From contig LR746270.1 in assembly GCA_902729315.2 (NCBI GenBank), positions 7,139,221 through 7,203,220 of the forward strand: a stretch of DNA of 64,000 nucleotides, given 5' to 3'. The notes beneath the pieces were generated by a model, which was not told where the DNA came from, did no database searches, and worked only from the letters and a program-made list of their open reading frames with translations. The translations under genes were made by a program, and so were the position numbers. Positions 27,101 through 41,219 of this stretch are shown here, one piece after another. How positions within the stretch are numbered: position 1 is the stretch's first letter; each line of letters starts with the position of its first letter. The DNA comes from Spirodela intermedia. Its lineage: Eukaryota; Streptophyta; Magnoliopsida; Alismatales; Araceae.

Positions 27101-30100
27101 ATTCCTTTACTGATATGATTAGACAAATTATGATGTCTACAGTATCCATATGTTGACTAGAAATTTCCTTCTCCTAAAACATTCCCCGAAGACATCAGTT
27201 ACCAGGGTGTTTCACTTAATTCTGTTAGGAGAACAATGTGTTGACTCCATAGATCTGTAGATCATTTACCTCAATAGAATCCAGTTCCCAGAAATGTCTC
27301 ATTAGTGATTACCATTGTTAGGAGTAAAAAGTGCCGACAACCTCTGGTAAGCAATTGAAAAAGAGAGACAAAACTACACATACTGATGCAAACCAAACCA
27401 GGATAAACAGTCGGGAAATTTTTCTGTCTTGTCAATTCATAGAACAATGCCCAGTTAGATACAATTACCCAAGCCCCAAAAAAGGAAAACTACCTAGGTT
27501 AAATCCTACGATTTATGGGATACTCAACCAAACTAGGAAACTGACCAACAGCCCAACTAACCTAGGAAACTAACTCTTAATAATACGTTTTTTCCCACAC
27601 TCCACGTCAACCTGGTGAATATGCATTTCACCCCTTTTACCTCGTACCTTGGGATAGGCTACTAGTGAAAATAGAGAGAACTTGTAGCAGCACAGAACAC
27701 TCAGGCTTTTTACTCAGTTCCTCTCCATGGAAAACATTACAGGTTCCAACCCGCAAATCCTGTGAATTCAAATACACTATCTAATGGCCTCTAGGACACT
27801 TTCCATTTGATCAGCTCCAACCCACCTTCCAATTAATCTCCACAACGAATCTCCATCAAATGGGTTCTAACCCACTGTACACTTGGTGCACTGAAGCTCA
27901 CTCTATCTAATATGCTCTAATCAAATCATTATCCACTTGATGATCTCTTAGTACCTCCACAATGGACTTTAGCATACCACGTAATAAATTTAAAACGATC
28001 TAATGGTTGGAACCGACATTCCATTAAAGGGCAGACCCACTTACCATTTATCAGCTACAAAACACCACTCAATGAGCTCCATCTCAGTTTCCAATGGCTC
28101 TGGCACATCAAACTCTATCTCTTCTTCTCCACTTCTATCAACAATATAAAATAAGCATCGGTATTATCATGTATTTGCATTGCTCCAGAGTTTAACAAAA
28201 TTCATAAAAATATAAGTTAATAAACCTAAGCTGACTCATCTTTTCTCATTTTCATTTTGGTTAAATTAACAATTTAAATACTCTTCCACAGGAAGTAATC
28301 AAAGGATATACCAAAATTAGGGGGTATACCAATATAAATTATCTGAATTCAAACAATGAGCCTAGCATATATCTCAAAGGTCTCAATTATTTGGACTATT
28401 TGAAATGATATTCGAGTCAACTAATAAAAAGTCATCAGGCTAAGTCTGTTAACGAACATAGACAAAAGTTTGAAGATCAGGCAGCGCGAGAATCAAAATT
28501 CACAAGAAAGAAAACAGAAAACAGCAGCATCAGTGATTTCAACCACAAAGCATCAAGCGTCTCTCTCTCTCCCCTCTTTCATCTTGACATGCATTGATTT
28601 ATGTCCTCATCAATGTCCTATCGTCTGTGACATGCTCCTTCTATGAATTCAATGTAAGCCTAGTCATAACCCTAAAAGCTCATGATAAAATTTATTTTAA
28701 TAAAAAGAGAATACATTTGGATGCATATATTTGCATATAGGTATGACCATCACCGATTTTTATTTCTAGTAAATGCAGCTCCTGGAAATGGTTCTCAAAA
28801 ATCGTGTTCCATGAAAAGCAAAAAGTTATTGGACCATTTGGAGACATCATAAACATATAGACCACATATTCAACAGAAACTGCATCCAATTGTCCATGTG
28901 ACATAACCAGACACTAAACTCGAATCTGAATGAGCTGGAAATGGATGTGGTTCTAACAACTTTATACAAGAAACTATGGAAAACGTTAAGCTCCACATAA
29001 TCCTTCACCAATAGCCAGTTTACAGGAATTACTCCATATTTGCCTAATTACCACCAACAAACCTCTACGACTAGATAACACAAGCAATGTGTAACAATCT
29101 GGAAGCTATCTGATGCAATCGTCACAAAGATTTTGAGAAAGTTGACTTCCACCTCTTGATTTTAAAGAAAAAAACAAGGAAGAATAATAATGAAAGCATA
29201 CAGAAATCAAAGAATGATTGGTTGAGAAGAAACTCCCATGAAAAAACTAATAGCATCAATGGTCACACAACAATCCCGAGCCTCTAATGGTAGATAATGA
29301 AAGACAATCATACCTACCAATGAGCAAATGTAGAACACAACAATCTACAAGAGAAGTATGGACTTTTCATAGTTTCTTGTATAATACCTGGGGTCATTCC
29401 AAGATCTCTCATTCGTGACAGTACGGACTTTTGTAGATACAACTGTGAATCAAGCCAATTTTGTGATAGAGGGCCACCCCAGCTGTATGTAATCCACCAA
29501 AAATAGTAAGTCGTCTCCAAAACAGGAAACAGAATGATGGAACATCAAAATGATAAGAAATGAAATATTTCCAAAAATCCCAGGTATTTCCTATACAACA
29601 AAATCGCATAGATTCCACTAAAATTGTAAATTCTGCTGAAAACATAGCTAGTAATCACCAAATCCTTCTCAAACAGATCTATTTGGGCCAATCAACCAGT
29701 CTTCCAAAAAAGTCATTTTCTGTTAAACCTCTCTCTGAAAATGAAAATAGTTGAGATGGCTGGAATCTTGGCCCAAGCTAAGGCTAACCTCCATACCTCT
29801 ACCATCTCCACTCCCCCAAGGTAGTTTCTTTTAATTCTGATCTCCATTGTAGCAGCGAAAATGCAAATCCAAGCCAATATGAGCTATAATAAAGAAAAAA
29901 AAAGACAAGAAGCTGCCACCTCCCCCACTCTGATCAACTTTGCACAACCACCAAACAGATGAAGGAGAGGGAACCAATATAGGAGGAAAGGAGGACAAGA
30001 CAACAAAATTAAGAAAGTAAACTGAGATGACCCCAAGAGTTCTTCGAAATTTATAGAAAAGTTGAAAAGTTGAAAGATGATTCAAAAACCAATAAAATGA

Positions 30101-33100
30101 TCGGTTTTATCCTCAAATTAAGAATCATCAAAAACAATTTCCAAATTACCATATACCACTAAATTGATGGCAGTTACATATAGCCATATAGCGAGAATTT
30201 CATATTATCTATGTAATTAGACAAATGTTACTCACTAGAAAACGGAAATTCTCATTTGTCTTCATTGATTTATTATATCAATAGATATACAAGTACATAT
30301 GTACAATGATGACGGTCGACAAAGATACTTGCATTATATGTAACATTGGAACAGAAAAGTAAATGATAATTTGTGTAGAAGAGAAACATGATCAATAGGG
30401 GGCACATGCTTATTGATTAATCCTTGTGAACAGTGAAAATATACATTATTTAATTTTCCATCCTTGTGAACGGTTTCAACAATCCAAAGAGTTGCAGAAT
30501 ATTCAGCCTACATATAGGCTGGATGGGAAAAATTAACTGAAGTGGTTCCAACTTGTTTGCACTGTGCTGAAAGGGAAAGGAAAGATCAGCCATTACACAG
30601 ATACTGGGAAAAAAACAGCGGATACTCAGTTTGAGGCATGGGATGGAAATGATTCCAACACTAGAGAGGTTAGCAACATGCGTACGCCCTTGGCTATACC
30701 CAAAGACATCTGGGATATAATTAAACAGACTTATTCCAACACTAGTGGCGCAGCTCAAGTATATGAAGTTAAGGTGAAGACAATTGCTACAAAAACAGAG
30801 AAAACAGTTTTGGAATATGCTAATCAGTGGAAAGCTTTTTGGCAAGAGCTTGACCATTATAGGTCAATTAAAACCAAATTTTCTGAGGATACAGCTATTC
30901 TGAAGGATTTCATTGACCAGGACTTTTATGATTTTCCCATTGGGCTTAATCCAGAGTTTGATGAAGTGAGAATTCAGATTCTGGGCATTGAGGAGGTTTC
31001 ATGCTTTAATTTTGTAGCAGCACTGATTTGAGGAGGGGAAAGCAGAAGAGGCTTGATACTTGAGCCACAATGTACAGCTCAGCTATGGTGGCTAGAGGTA
31101 GCAATAACTCAGCCACAAACATGGAGAGAGCATAAGTTCCAGAGAGTGACCGTATGGGTAGTCTATGGTACACTTAGTGTAAGAAGCCACACCATACTCG
31201 TGAATGATGTTGGAAGATCTGTGAGAAACCTCTGCGTTAAGAATGAGGACGGAAAAGAGAGAACCCAATGAACAATGTCGAGCACATGCCATAACAGTAC
31301 AGCAAAATGACGCAGCACCAAAGGAGTCAAGTGGAATCAACCAAGAAGAGGTCAAGAGAGTGAGATCGTTCATTAGCAGGTGTAGGATATTCAGGTGAGT
31401 TTCCATCCTCTATTGGAGTGAATGTCTCAGGTACAACCTTTGTTGACTCATGGATAATGGGTTCAGGAGCTACCAACCATATGACCAACTCACCAAATGT
31501 CTTTTCCACATACTCTCCTTGCCCAAGCAGTAGGAAAATAGCCACAGCTGATGGTTCTTTGAATATTTTAGCATGTGTAGAATATTGTAGCATGTGTAGG
31601 AAAATAGCCCCTCCGAACATTTCTGGGGTTAGATGGTTTGTATCATTCATTAATGATTGTACTCGTATTACTTGGTTTTTTTTCTGTTCAAATAGAAATC
31701 TGATGTCAACACTGTTCTCCAAAAATTTTGTTTCATGATTAAGAATTAATTCAGGGTCAATGTCAAAAGGTTTAGGTCAGATAATGCATGGAACTATTTC
31801 AATCAAATCCAAAATACATACTTTCAAAATGAAAGGATAGCACCTGAGTCATCGTATGTCAATACAGCACAGCACAACGAAGCAGCAGAAAGAAAAAATA
31901 TTTACCTCCTTGAGATAACCCATGCCTCTTTGTTCCAAAACGACGTGCCTAAATTCTTCATGAGAGAAGTAGTTCTTACAGCCACTCATCTTATAAACTG
32001 TTTTCTTTCTAGAGTCTTAATACTCCAGAGTCCAAAGGAAATATCTTATCCTAAGGATTTTGGGTGTACCATTTGTTCACGTCCATAGTCAGTTTGCTTA
32101 ACCAATGTAGTTTCTTTTCCTGTGGCAAGGGTAATTGTACATAACTAACAATTGTCATATAATTGAGAAGTAGAAGAGATTTTTCCCGATTTTTTATCCT
32201 TTTATGGTTTGTGTCAGTAGTTAGAAACTCGATAAATGCCATTTGTCACATGTCTTACAAATTAGATCGGGTTTAGAAAGAAAAAATATTTATAATTTAA
32301 GAAGTAAGCATGTCAATAATTTCAACTAACAGAGTGTGTCAAGGAAAAAAGTTTCAAAATCAGGTTTTTTAGGATGTAGTGAGATTCCCAACACTTAGTT
32401 TAGATAGTGGTCTCTGATCACCACTTAGTTGTAACAGTCAGTGATGGTCAAACACAATCAGCAGCAGATGACAGTAACAAGACAGGTGAATTTTTCTTCT
32501 TGTTGTTCCTTTCTTCTTTCCCAGCCCTCCCTTTGGCAAGATCATGTAACTCTTCCATCATCCAACAATTATCGTAGAAGCAGATGGCATATCGTTAATT
32601 AGCTTATCCATGAGAAATCGGCCAATTCTAAAAGGGTAACTATATTTTTTTAATTTTTTTCTCAATTTCAAAGGAAACCAAATTCCCTACTGTGAAATCA
32701 GATTGACCATGAACGACCATAAAACAAAGGAGGCGACTCAAGTAGGAATCAGATCATTCATAATTTCACTAGTTACAAGAGTAATTTCGTACATGTTATC
32801 CGCAGTACAAATTAAGGGTCAGTATATCCTTATCTGGTCTAAATAGACGCTTAATGAAGAAACTCTAAGAGGTGGAAAAAACTCGAAGTGCAAAGAGCTC
32901 GGAAAGTAAAAGATAGCAAGTTCTACTAATAAGGAGTCTTGTGCAGTTCTGAAAGTAAAAATGAACGAACCAAAATCCCAAAAGATATGATTATGAATAA
33001 GGCATATTCGACCCAGTGCAAAAACAACAATTGAAATACACAAAAGACTTCCTCTCCCTATTCCAAGCATTTGAACAGCTACAGACAGTTGTCGAACACT

Positions 33101-36100
33101 GTTTCTTAGGCTTGGAATAATCGAATTTATGTTCTAAGACACTAAGCTACGAAGTTGTTGAAATTGGCTGCTGATTTCATTGGTTAAATTTTCTTCCTTT
33201 TATCCATAGTTGAATGGTGGATCAATGCAAATAGTAGAGGAGGAATCCATAGCCTTTGTTGCATTGTAGCATACTTAACTATTCTGCTTCACCAGACCAA
33301 TGTGATAGAAATTGGTGTGCTTCCAATCTAATCTGCGTGAAGATTAGAAATAAACAGAGGAAAAATTGGAGCACTTACCATCACAACTAATCCAGTCAAA
33401 GACCTTAAAACAGGGTGCATTTCTCCTTAGGCAAAGCTAACATAGACTATATTCAAACAAAAACTTTCACATAAAATTTCAATTTCATCAAATTATTTAT
33501 CATTTATTATGAACATGCTATGGAAACACGCTATCTAACTTGGATATAGATCTAGTCAGTGGTCATAGTGCTGGTGCACTTTGGTAATGACACATCTACG
33601 TTATTAATTCAATTTTATTAGAATATCAAAAAAATCGAAATTTCTTGCCCTAACTAGAGGAGAGCATGTTGGTCATTATTTCTAATAATATTAGATCAGC
33701 AACATACATTTCTTGTTTCGACTAGTTGACATCTATGTCCTATGTATGTAATTCAACAAGGATCCATCAGTTTCTACATAAAAATTAGAGTGGGACTAGG
33801 TTAACATTGAGATGACCATTCATTTCTATGAGCTCAATAAGACAACTTATCAACTTTGGCAATTGTACAAACAGATGCTTTGATGAATGAACCATAATTC
33901 TTTAACAATAAAGAATAATGCACAATACAGCATAAAAGAGTAAACTGTTTAATTTGTTACCACACCAAAGAACAAAATGGAAAGTTCAAATAGCAGCTTT
34001 TCAATGAATGAACATGTTGACGCCAATAGTATTAAAAAAAGAATTTGACAAAATGTAAAAACCATGCTCAGCAAAGGTGGAAAAAGGCATCCAAAAAGCT
34101 GCCACAAAGGAAACAAGCATTCAATTAAAAGTTCAACATCTGCAATTTTCAGCAAGAACTAAGTCGTATTCAAAATAGCAGATTTTTTATATAATTTCTC
34201 AAATCAAAATGAAATACAAAAGAAGCTAGAGTGTTACCAAGTTTCTAACACTAGAACTTACCCATGCATATTCCCCATGCGTGCCCATGCAAGAAAGGCA
34301 GGTCCACCAAAAAATCCATCCAGATCTACTTCACTAACATTAAACTCCTGTTCAATGTACCACAATGAGCAAACTAAACCGTACTCAAGATAGATCTATT
34401 AATCAATAACTTGAAAGAAAACTGTAGAATGATCAAAATAAATATCAATGCTTTAACAAAAGAATACATGACTCATATTCTCAATAACCAAGCATTTTCC
34501 TAATAAGTTAAGAGATTGACAAGCTTTAAACATGCGATACTCTCACTACAATAAATTAGAAATTCAATCATGAAGCTCATAGCATCATTCATAAATCTGA
34601 TACCTCCTTCCTCATAAACTATCATGATTTCGGGACCCAAATGTCCAATTCATCATATATGTAACCCAACTACAAACTCTACTAGAATCCGAACTTATAG
34701 ACTAGGGATTATATTAACCACAATGTAAAATTGAAGACCAATTCCAACAAAATTTAAGAATAACTTGTTTAGACATTGACCCTTAAAATATCATCAATTA
34801 GAGAAATACCCTTTTATTTGTGTTTTAGCATAAATAACTGATTACTTGGAACCTCGTATCATGTTACCTGAGTAATATTTTACCAAAACTGAGAGAACCA
34901 TGTCAAGACTAAGCATATGAATAAAGGGATTCTTTTGTATGTCACTCAATCAGCCTTTAGAATACGATGACTGACCATGCCCTAGACTATTAGGAGTTAT
35001 TTCAAGGACACTAACAAGAATATTGGAGCTAAATTGGTTGACAGGAACCAGTACCCTTTCTCAAGGGCCTGATTGCGAATAGTTAGGATAACAACATCAC
35101 CTCTTTCTCTTGCACCTCCCTAAAGAAATCCATTGAAATCGCATGATGAAGTTCACACAAGATCTGTGTGGGGATAATAAAGGCCCTAACCTTAAGTTCT
35201 GACCTTGTCATGACAAAGATAGTCAGGCCAACAGGAACCTGGATTCTTTTGTAGGTCAACCACAACATACAGAATCCACGTGAAGCAGTGCTGCATGACA
35301 ACCCTTTTCCAACACAAAAGAATGGGTAGCTTTAATGTTTTACCATTAACAAATGGCAAGGCTTTCAACTATTTTTGAAAACTACAATGGTCTATGACAG
35401 TGATAAAGATGTTTTTGAAACTGATAATATCTTACAAATATTCTAAATTTTGAAATCAATCTTAAAAACAGATCCTAAATCCATTCAGATGTCTTCACAT
35501 TGATGCTCAAATATTAAATTTACTCAAATTTCTCTAATAAAAGCCTGTTGAACATAACTTGGGACTTTTACATTCATTATGCATTGTTGAATGTTATAGC
35601 CCATTCAGGTCATGGCCATATCGCCTCATATGGGTATGGGCCCTATCGGCCCATCTAGGTCCCTTGGGACTCTGGCATTTATACTAGAGTCTCTCAATTA
35701 GGGTTTGAACTGAATCCTTTCTCCCTCCCTCTTCCTTCCTCTCCTTTGTGTACTCCCTATTTCTATCATGGTATCAAAATTGAGTTCTGTTTGACGAAAA
35801 CCCTATAGGTGGGGCAAGTCGTCCTCTGCCTGCCATCATCCCTGTCCAGTGTCGCCCTAGTCTGGTGCTGCCATGCCAACCACTGCTCCTCTCCAAGACA
35901 CTCCCTATTCAGAGCTACTCATCTGTTCAGAATCTTCTGGCCACCATCACCACCGTTCTTGATGCAGCTTAAAGCCTACTACTGATGCAGCTTGAAGCCC
36001 ACTTCATGTTGAAGTTGGCTCAATTACAAAATTAGGCCCATATCTCCGTTTTTATTATTTTTCGAATTTCATTCGAAATTTAAATTTTCATTTGAAATTC

Positions 36101-39100
36101 AAATTTCATCTGAAACTTAAATTTCTCTTGAAATTCAGATTTATTAGAAAATTTAAATTTTAAATTTTAAATTTTGTTTTAAATTCAAATTTTATTTCTC
36201 ATTTTAGGTTTCATTTTGAAATTTAAATTTTATTCAAAATTCAAATGTTGGCACCAAAACAAGACTCTTCAATCTATTTAAAGACACTCCATGTAACCTT
36301 AGAAGCATTCTAATTTTCTATCAATAAAATTTCATGAGTTTCTTCTCTTGGAACAGATTTGACTCATGCCTATATTCAATACTACAAGTCATTTACAAGC
36401 CATCACTCAAGCTTAACCACTTCTATTTGACCATCAGTTTGTAGATAACTTGTAGTACTGAATTTTAGGTATGAGTCAAATCTATTTCAAAGAGCATGTT
36501 AAAAATGAGATATAAATTTGAGTCTTTGTGAGATGTAATAATCACAAGCACTCCATGCAAATAAACTATTTCTTAAAAAATAAATTTGCTACTTGAATGG
36601 CATCATTAGTCTTCTTACATGCAATAAAATGTGTCATCTTTGAAAATTAATTCACAACCACAAAAATAGAATCTACTCATCTTTGAGTACGTGGTAATCC
36701 CAAAAACAATTTTATATAAATGCCAACCTATGCTTTATCTGCAATGGGTGATGGAGCGTCTAGACTTATGTTCGGGCACTGTTCTTTATTAACTTCATAA
36801 ATTTGACATCTTTACACAAAACTTTCAACTTCTTTCTTAAGTTGTGGCCAATAATAACGTTCTTCTATCATTTTCAAAGTCTTGCCATATCCCAAGTGTT
36901 CCCCAAGTCTTCATGCATGTAATTTTTGAATTAACTTCTCATAAAAAAAAGTTCTAAGGATACATAATTGATTTTCTCGAAATAAGAAATCTCCAAGAAT
37001 GTGAAATCCTTTGAATGGTTTGTCTTGTTTACACATACACCAAATTTGAACAAAGTCTTCATCTCTTACATAGAGTTACGTCAGATATTTAAAATCACTA
37101 ACTTCACCTCACACTATAATCAAGAATGTTGATTTTAGTCTTAGTGCATCAGCCACTTTATTTGAGTTTTTAAATTTATGCTTTATCACAAAAACAAAAT
37201 TCATCTAGCATACATTCTATTGATAGTAGTCTGATCGTTGACTGATTTCAAAACTTGATGGTCAGTAAATAAAATAAATTCTCATTAAATCATATAGTGT
37301 TCTTAAGTATGTAATGCTTTAATCACAATATAAAATTATAATTCGTATGTAATATACTTTCTTCTTGCTTCTGTTAATTTCTTACTATGAAAAGCAACTA
37401 AATGACCTCAAAAATAGAATTTTAGTTTTAAATTCAAATTTTATCTGAAAATTCAATATTTTTATTTTTATTTTTATTTGAAATTCAAATGTTATTTCCT
37501 TTTCGAAACTTCATTTTGAAATTTTAATTTCATTCAAAATTTGATTTCAAATTCAAATTTCATTTGAAATTCAAATGTTGATGCCAAAACAAAACTCTTC
37601 AGCCTATTTAATGGCACCCCATGTAGCCCTAGAGGCATTCTAAATTTTTATCAATAAAATTTTGTGAATTTCTTCTCTTAAAATTCTGTCTCTCTACTTG
37701 TAGACTCCAATACCCTTGTGGACTTAGAGAACCCATTCTTGATTCTATGGATTCAAAATCACCCTTTTGTAGACTCAAGGGACTTTTTCTTCTTCAACCT
37801 ATCGATTCAAGATGAAAAGACAACAACTAAAACATGTTTTTCGAGGATTTGGGACATGACTTCAACCCCTACAACACTAAAGTTGTTCACAACTTACCCA
37901 AGCCATCCTTTTCTCAAGTTTCACTATGTCAAGTGGTTAGCATTCTAGATTTGGATTTTGAAGATGTCACAAGGTAAACTGATTCACATCAATGACATTG
38001 AAAGTTCTGAAGTATGCCCGATTTCAAAATTAGAGTTTGTTGATTTCAAGACTCATAGTTCTGAGGTATGTCTTCAAATTTTGAATTTTAAATTTCGTTT
38101 TAAATTCAAATTTATTTCTCATTTTAGATTTCATTTTGAAATTCAAATTTTATTCAAAATTCAAATGTTGGCACCAAAACAAGACCCTTCAATCTATTTA
38201 AAGGCACTCCCATGTAGTCCCAGAGGCATTCTAATTTTCTATCAATAAAATTTTGTGAACTTATTCTCTTGAGGTTCTCTCCTTCTACTGGCAGACTCTA
38301 GTTCTCTTGTGGACTTAGGGAACCCAGTTCTTGATTCTATGGATTCAGAATCACCCCCTTGTGGACTCAAGAGACTTGTCCTCTTCAACTTATGGATTCA
38401 AGGCAAAAGGACAACTGAAGCACATTTTTCAAGGATTCATGATGTAACTTCAACCCCTACAACACTAGAGTTGATCACAATTTGCCTAAGCCATCCTTTT
38501 CTCAAGTTTTGATGTGTTAGTCCATCTAGTTGTGCCATCCTCCAACAAAAATTGGAGGGATCTCGACATTCATTCATCTGATTCTGACAAGAGTCTCCCA
38601 CAGCCAGCATTCCTATCAAGTAATGCTCTCTTCACAAAGTCATCAATCAATGGTCAATAGTCAAAAGTGAACAATTCAATTGAGAGTTAATAGTCAAACT
38701 TAGACTATGTCTATTAGTTTCTCAGTGATGGCTAATGAATCAAAATCCTCTATAACTCTAAAATTAGCAATGATAATCTAAAGTCATATCATTATAAATT
38801 CAAATATTAAATGACTAGTATACTCACTGAAGTAGATTTGTCAAGATTTACTTCATTGATCTGGCACCTTTCAATCTGGCTAGATTAGAACACTGGGAAC
38901 AACAAGATGCAAAACTTCTGAATATATTGTGGAGATCTATGAAGTCGAATGTTTCTGATTTAATAAATCATCTTGATACATGTAAGACAATAAGGGACCA
39001 TCTTGCTATTATTTCTCTAATAATATTTCTAGGATGTATGATATGACTATTAAATATTATGGGTTGAAGTGAGGAGATAAGAGCTTGAATAAATATTTTG

Positions 39101-41187
39101 GTGAGATAACACAACTTAGTGATGACCTCAATCCTTTATAACTCATATCCAGTCATATTCAGATAATGCACAAATGATTTCCATGAAGTTTCTTGGAGGA
39201 CTTCAAGCAGAATATGATGACATTTGTGGTCATATTCTATCAGGAGCTGAGTTACCATCACTTTCTGAGATGTATTAGCATATCTCTCTTGCTTTTCTAA
39301 ACCAGGAAGGTACCCAAACTAGTTCAGCAGCTAGTGAGACCACTACCTTCATGTCTACTTAGGCAGCTGCGGAGACCTCATGGTTGTGGGCAAGGAGGTT
39401 GTACTGGACAGGCAAGAGGTGAAGGTAGAAGCACTTGTGGATGTCAAAGGCTAGAGAGAACTCCTCACAAGACACTATATAAAAAAAACTGAACATCCAA
39501 TCAACTGGCATTCCCCCTTTGGAGCATACACAATCCTCAGACACTTCCATGGGACACGGCCTTAGCAATCATGACAAGCTTGGGAACTCAAGAGGTACTG
39601 GCTTCGGAAACTCTGAGCTGCCAAAAGCCAGTTGCAACTGGAAAACGGAGCAAAAGCAGTAAGTGATGTAGAGTCCAAAGCACATGAAGATGGAGCACAG
39701 GATCCAATCCAGGGATGGATCGATGCATATTTACAAAAGAACTACAAGATTGTCACAATCTCCGACCAGTCCAAAAAGTTTAAGGCAGTTACAGTGGATA
39801 TGAGGGTGGTCAGATATGAATTTCTAGGCGATGCATGCTAGAAAAGCAAGGGATAAAACTGCACCAATACAATTCCACATTCTTTGCTGAGCTGAGTTAA
39901 GTGGTAATTCTATGGTGATAGCGTAGAAGTAAAGCTCCCTATGCCCATAGAAAGAGCGATGAAAACCATGTCTGATTGGTTTTCCCTAGACAGCAAAGCA
40001 AAGATAACAATGTACAGGATCTTATATATCAGCAACAGGACAGAGGAGAGATGGGGATGAAGAAGCTTCTGTATGACATCCACCTGTTAAACACTGGGAT
40101 GCGCATAGTAAACATCCTAGTACATCTATGCCACCTGCTAGGCTGCGACCCCAGGCTCATCTTGACAATCATCATATACACCAGAGACAGAGAGACAGGT
40201 GAGTATTCTCATCAGGCTGCAAGAAATCTTGCCTGATACATCTGCTTCCCACAATAGAAGAATGTGGAGATATGGAAATCTATTGGACAAGACGTTCATG
40301 ACAGATCTCCAGACAAGATCCTGCCCCAAGCTGATATATATCATGGCATCAGCTCTGCAACTGGAGGCCCCAAAACCTATAGCAGAATCTTAGAAATTGT
40401 CCAACTTGCAGTTGTTAGTGAAGAAAACAAGCAGTTGTGCTGAGTGGTGGCACAACAATTAATAAAGTCTGTTAAGTTGCACTAAGCATCTCGAAACAGT
40501 CATGTGGATATTGAGGTATGTTAAGGGCAGTCTAGGTCGAGCGTTGCTATACAAGAATAATGGTCATCTCACAGTACAGGGTTTTTCAGATGCTGATTGG
40601 GCTGATTGCAATCTAGACAGGAGATCTTCATGACTATTGTATGTTCCTTGGTGCTAATCTTATTTCTTAGAAAAGTAATAAACAATCTGTGGTCTCACAG
40701 TCAAGTGCTGAATCAGAATACAGGGCAATGACACATATTACATGTGAACTTATATGGATCAGACATTTTCTTGGAGAACTTGGTTTTCATCATGAAGGTC
40801 TTATGGAGCTCAAATGTGATAAATCAAGCAGCAATTCATATCTTGCCTAATCATGTGTTCCATGAGAGGACAAAACACATTGAAAGTTGATTGTCACTTC
40901 ATTAAAGAGAAGATCTAGGCACAACTCATCACTACAGTCCACATTAGATCTACATGCAGATGTGTTCATCAAGTCTTTAAATGGTCATAGGGTACAATTT
41001 CTATGTAACAAGCTAGGTGCATATGACATAAATGCTCCAGCTTAGGGGGGAATGTTGAATGTTATAAGCCCATCCAGGTCATGGCCACATTGGCTCATAT
41101 GGGTATGAGCTCTATTGGCCCATCTAGTCCCTTGAGCCTATGGTATAAATACTAGTGTCTCTCAGTTAGGGTTTGAGTTGGGTCATT

Positions 41188-41219
<32 letters not shown>

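Noticed and set aside
35083-35301. Possible - strand copia RNase H tail ([17 protein letters not shown] resembles the end of copia RNase H)
   Set aside because: Only one short block fits and nothing on either side supports it; too weak to call a mobile element.
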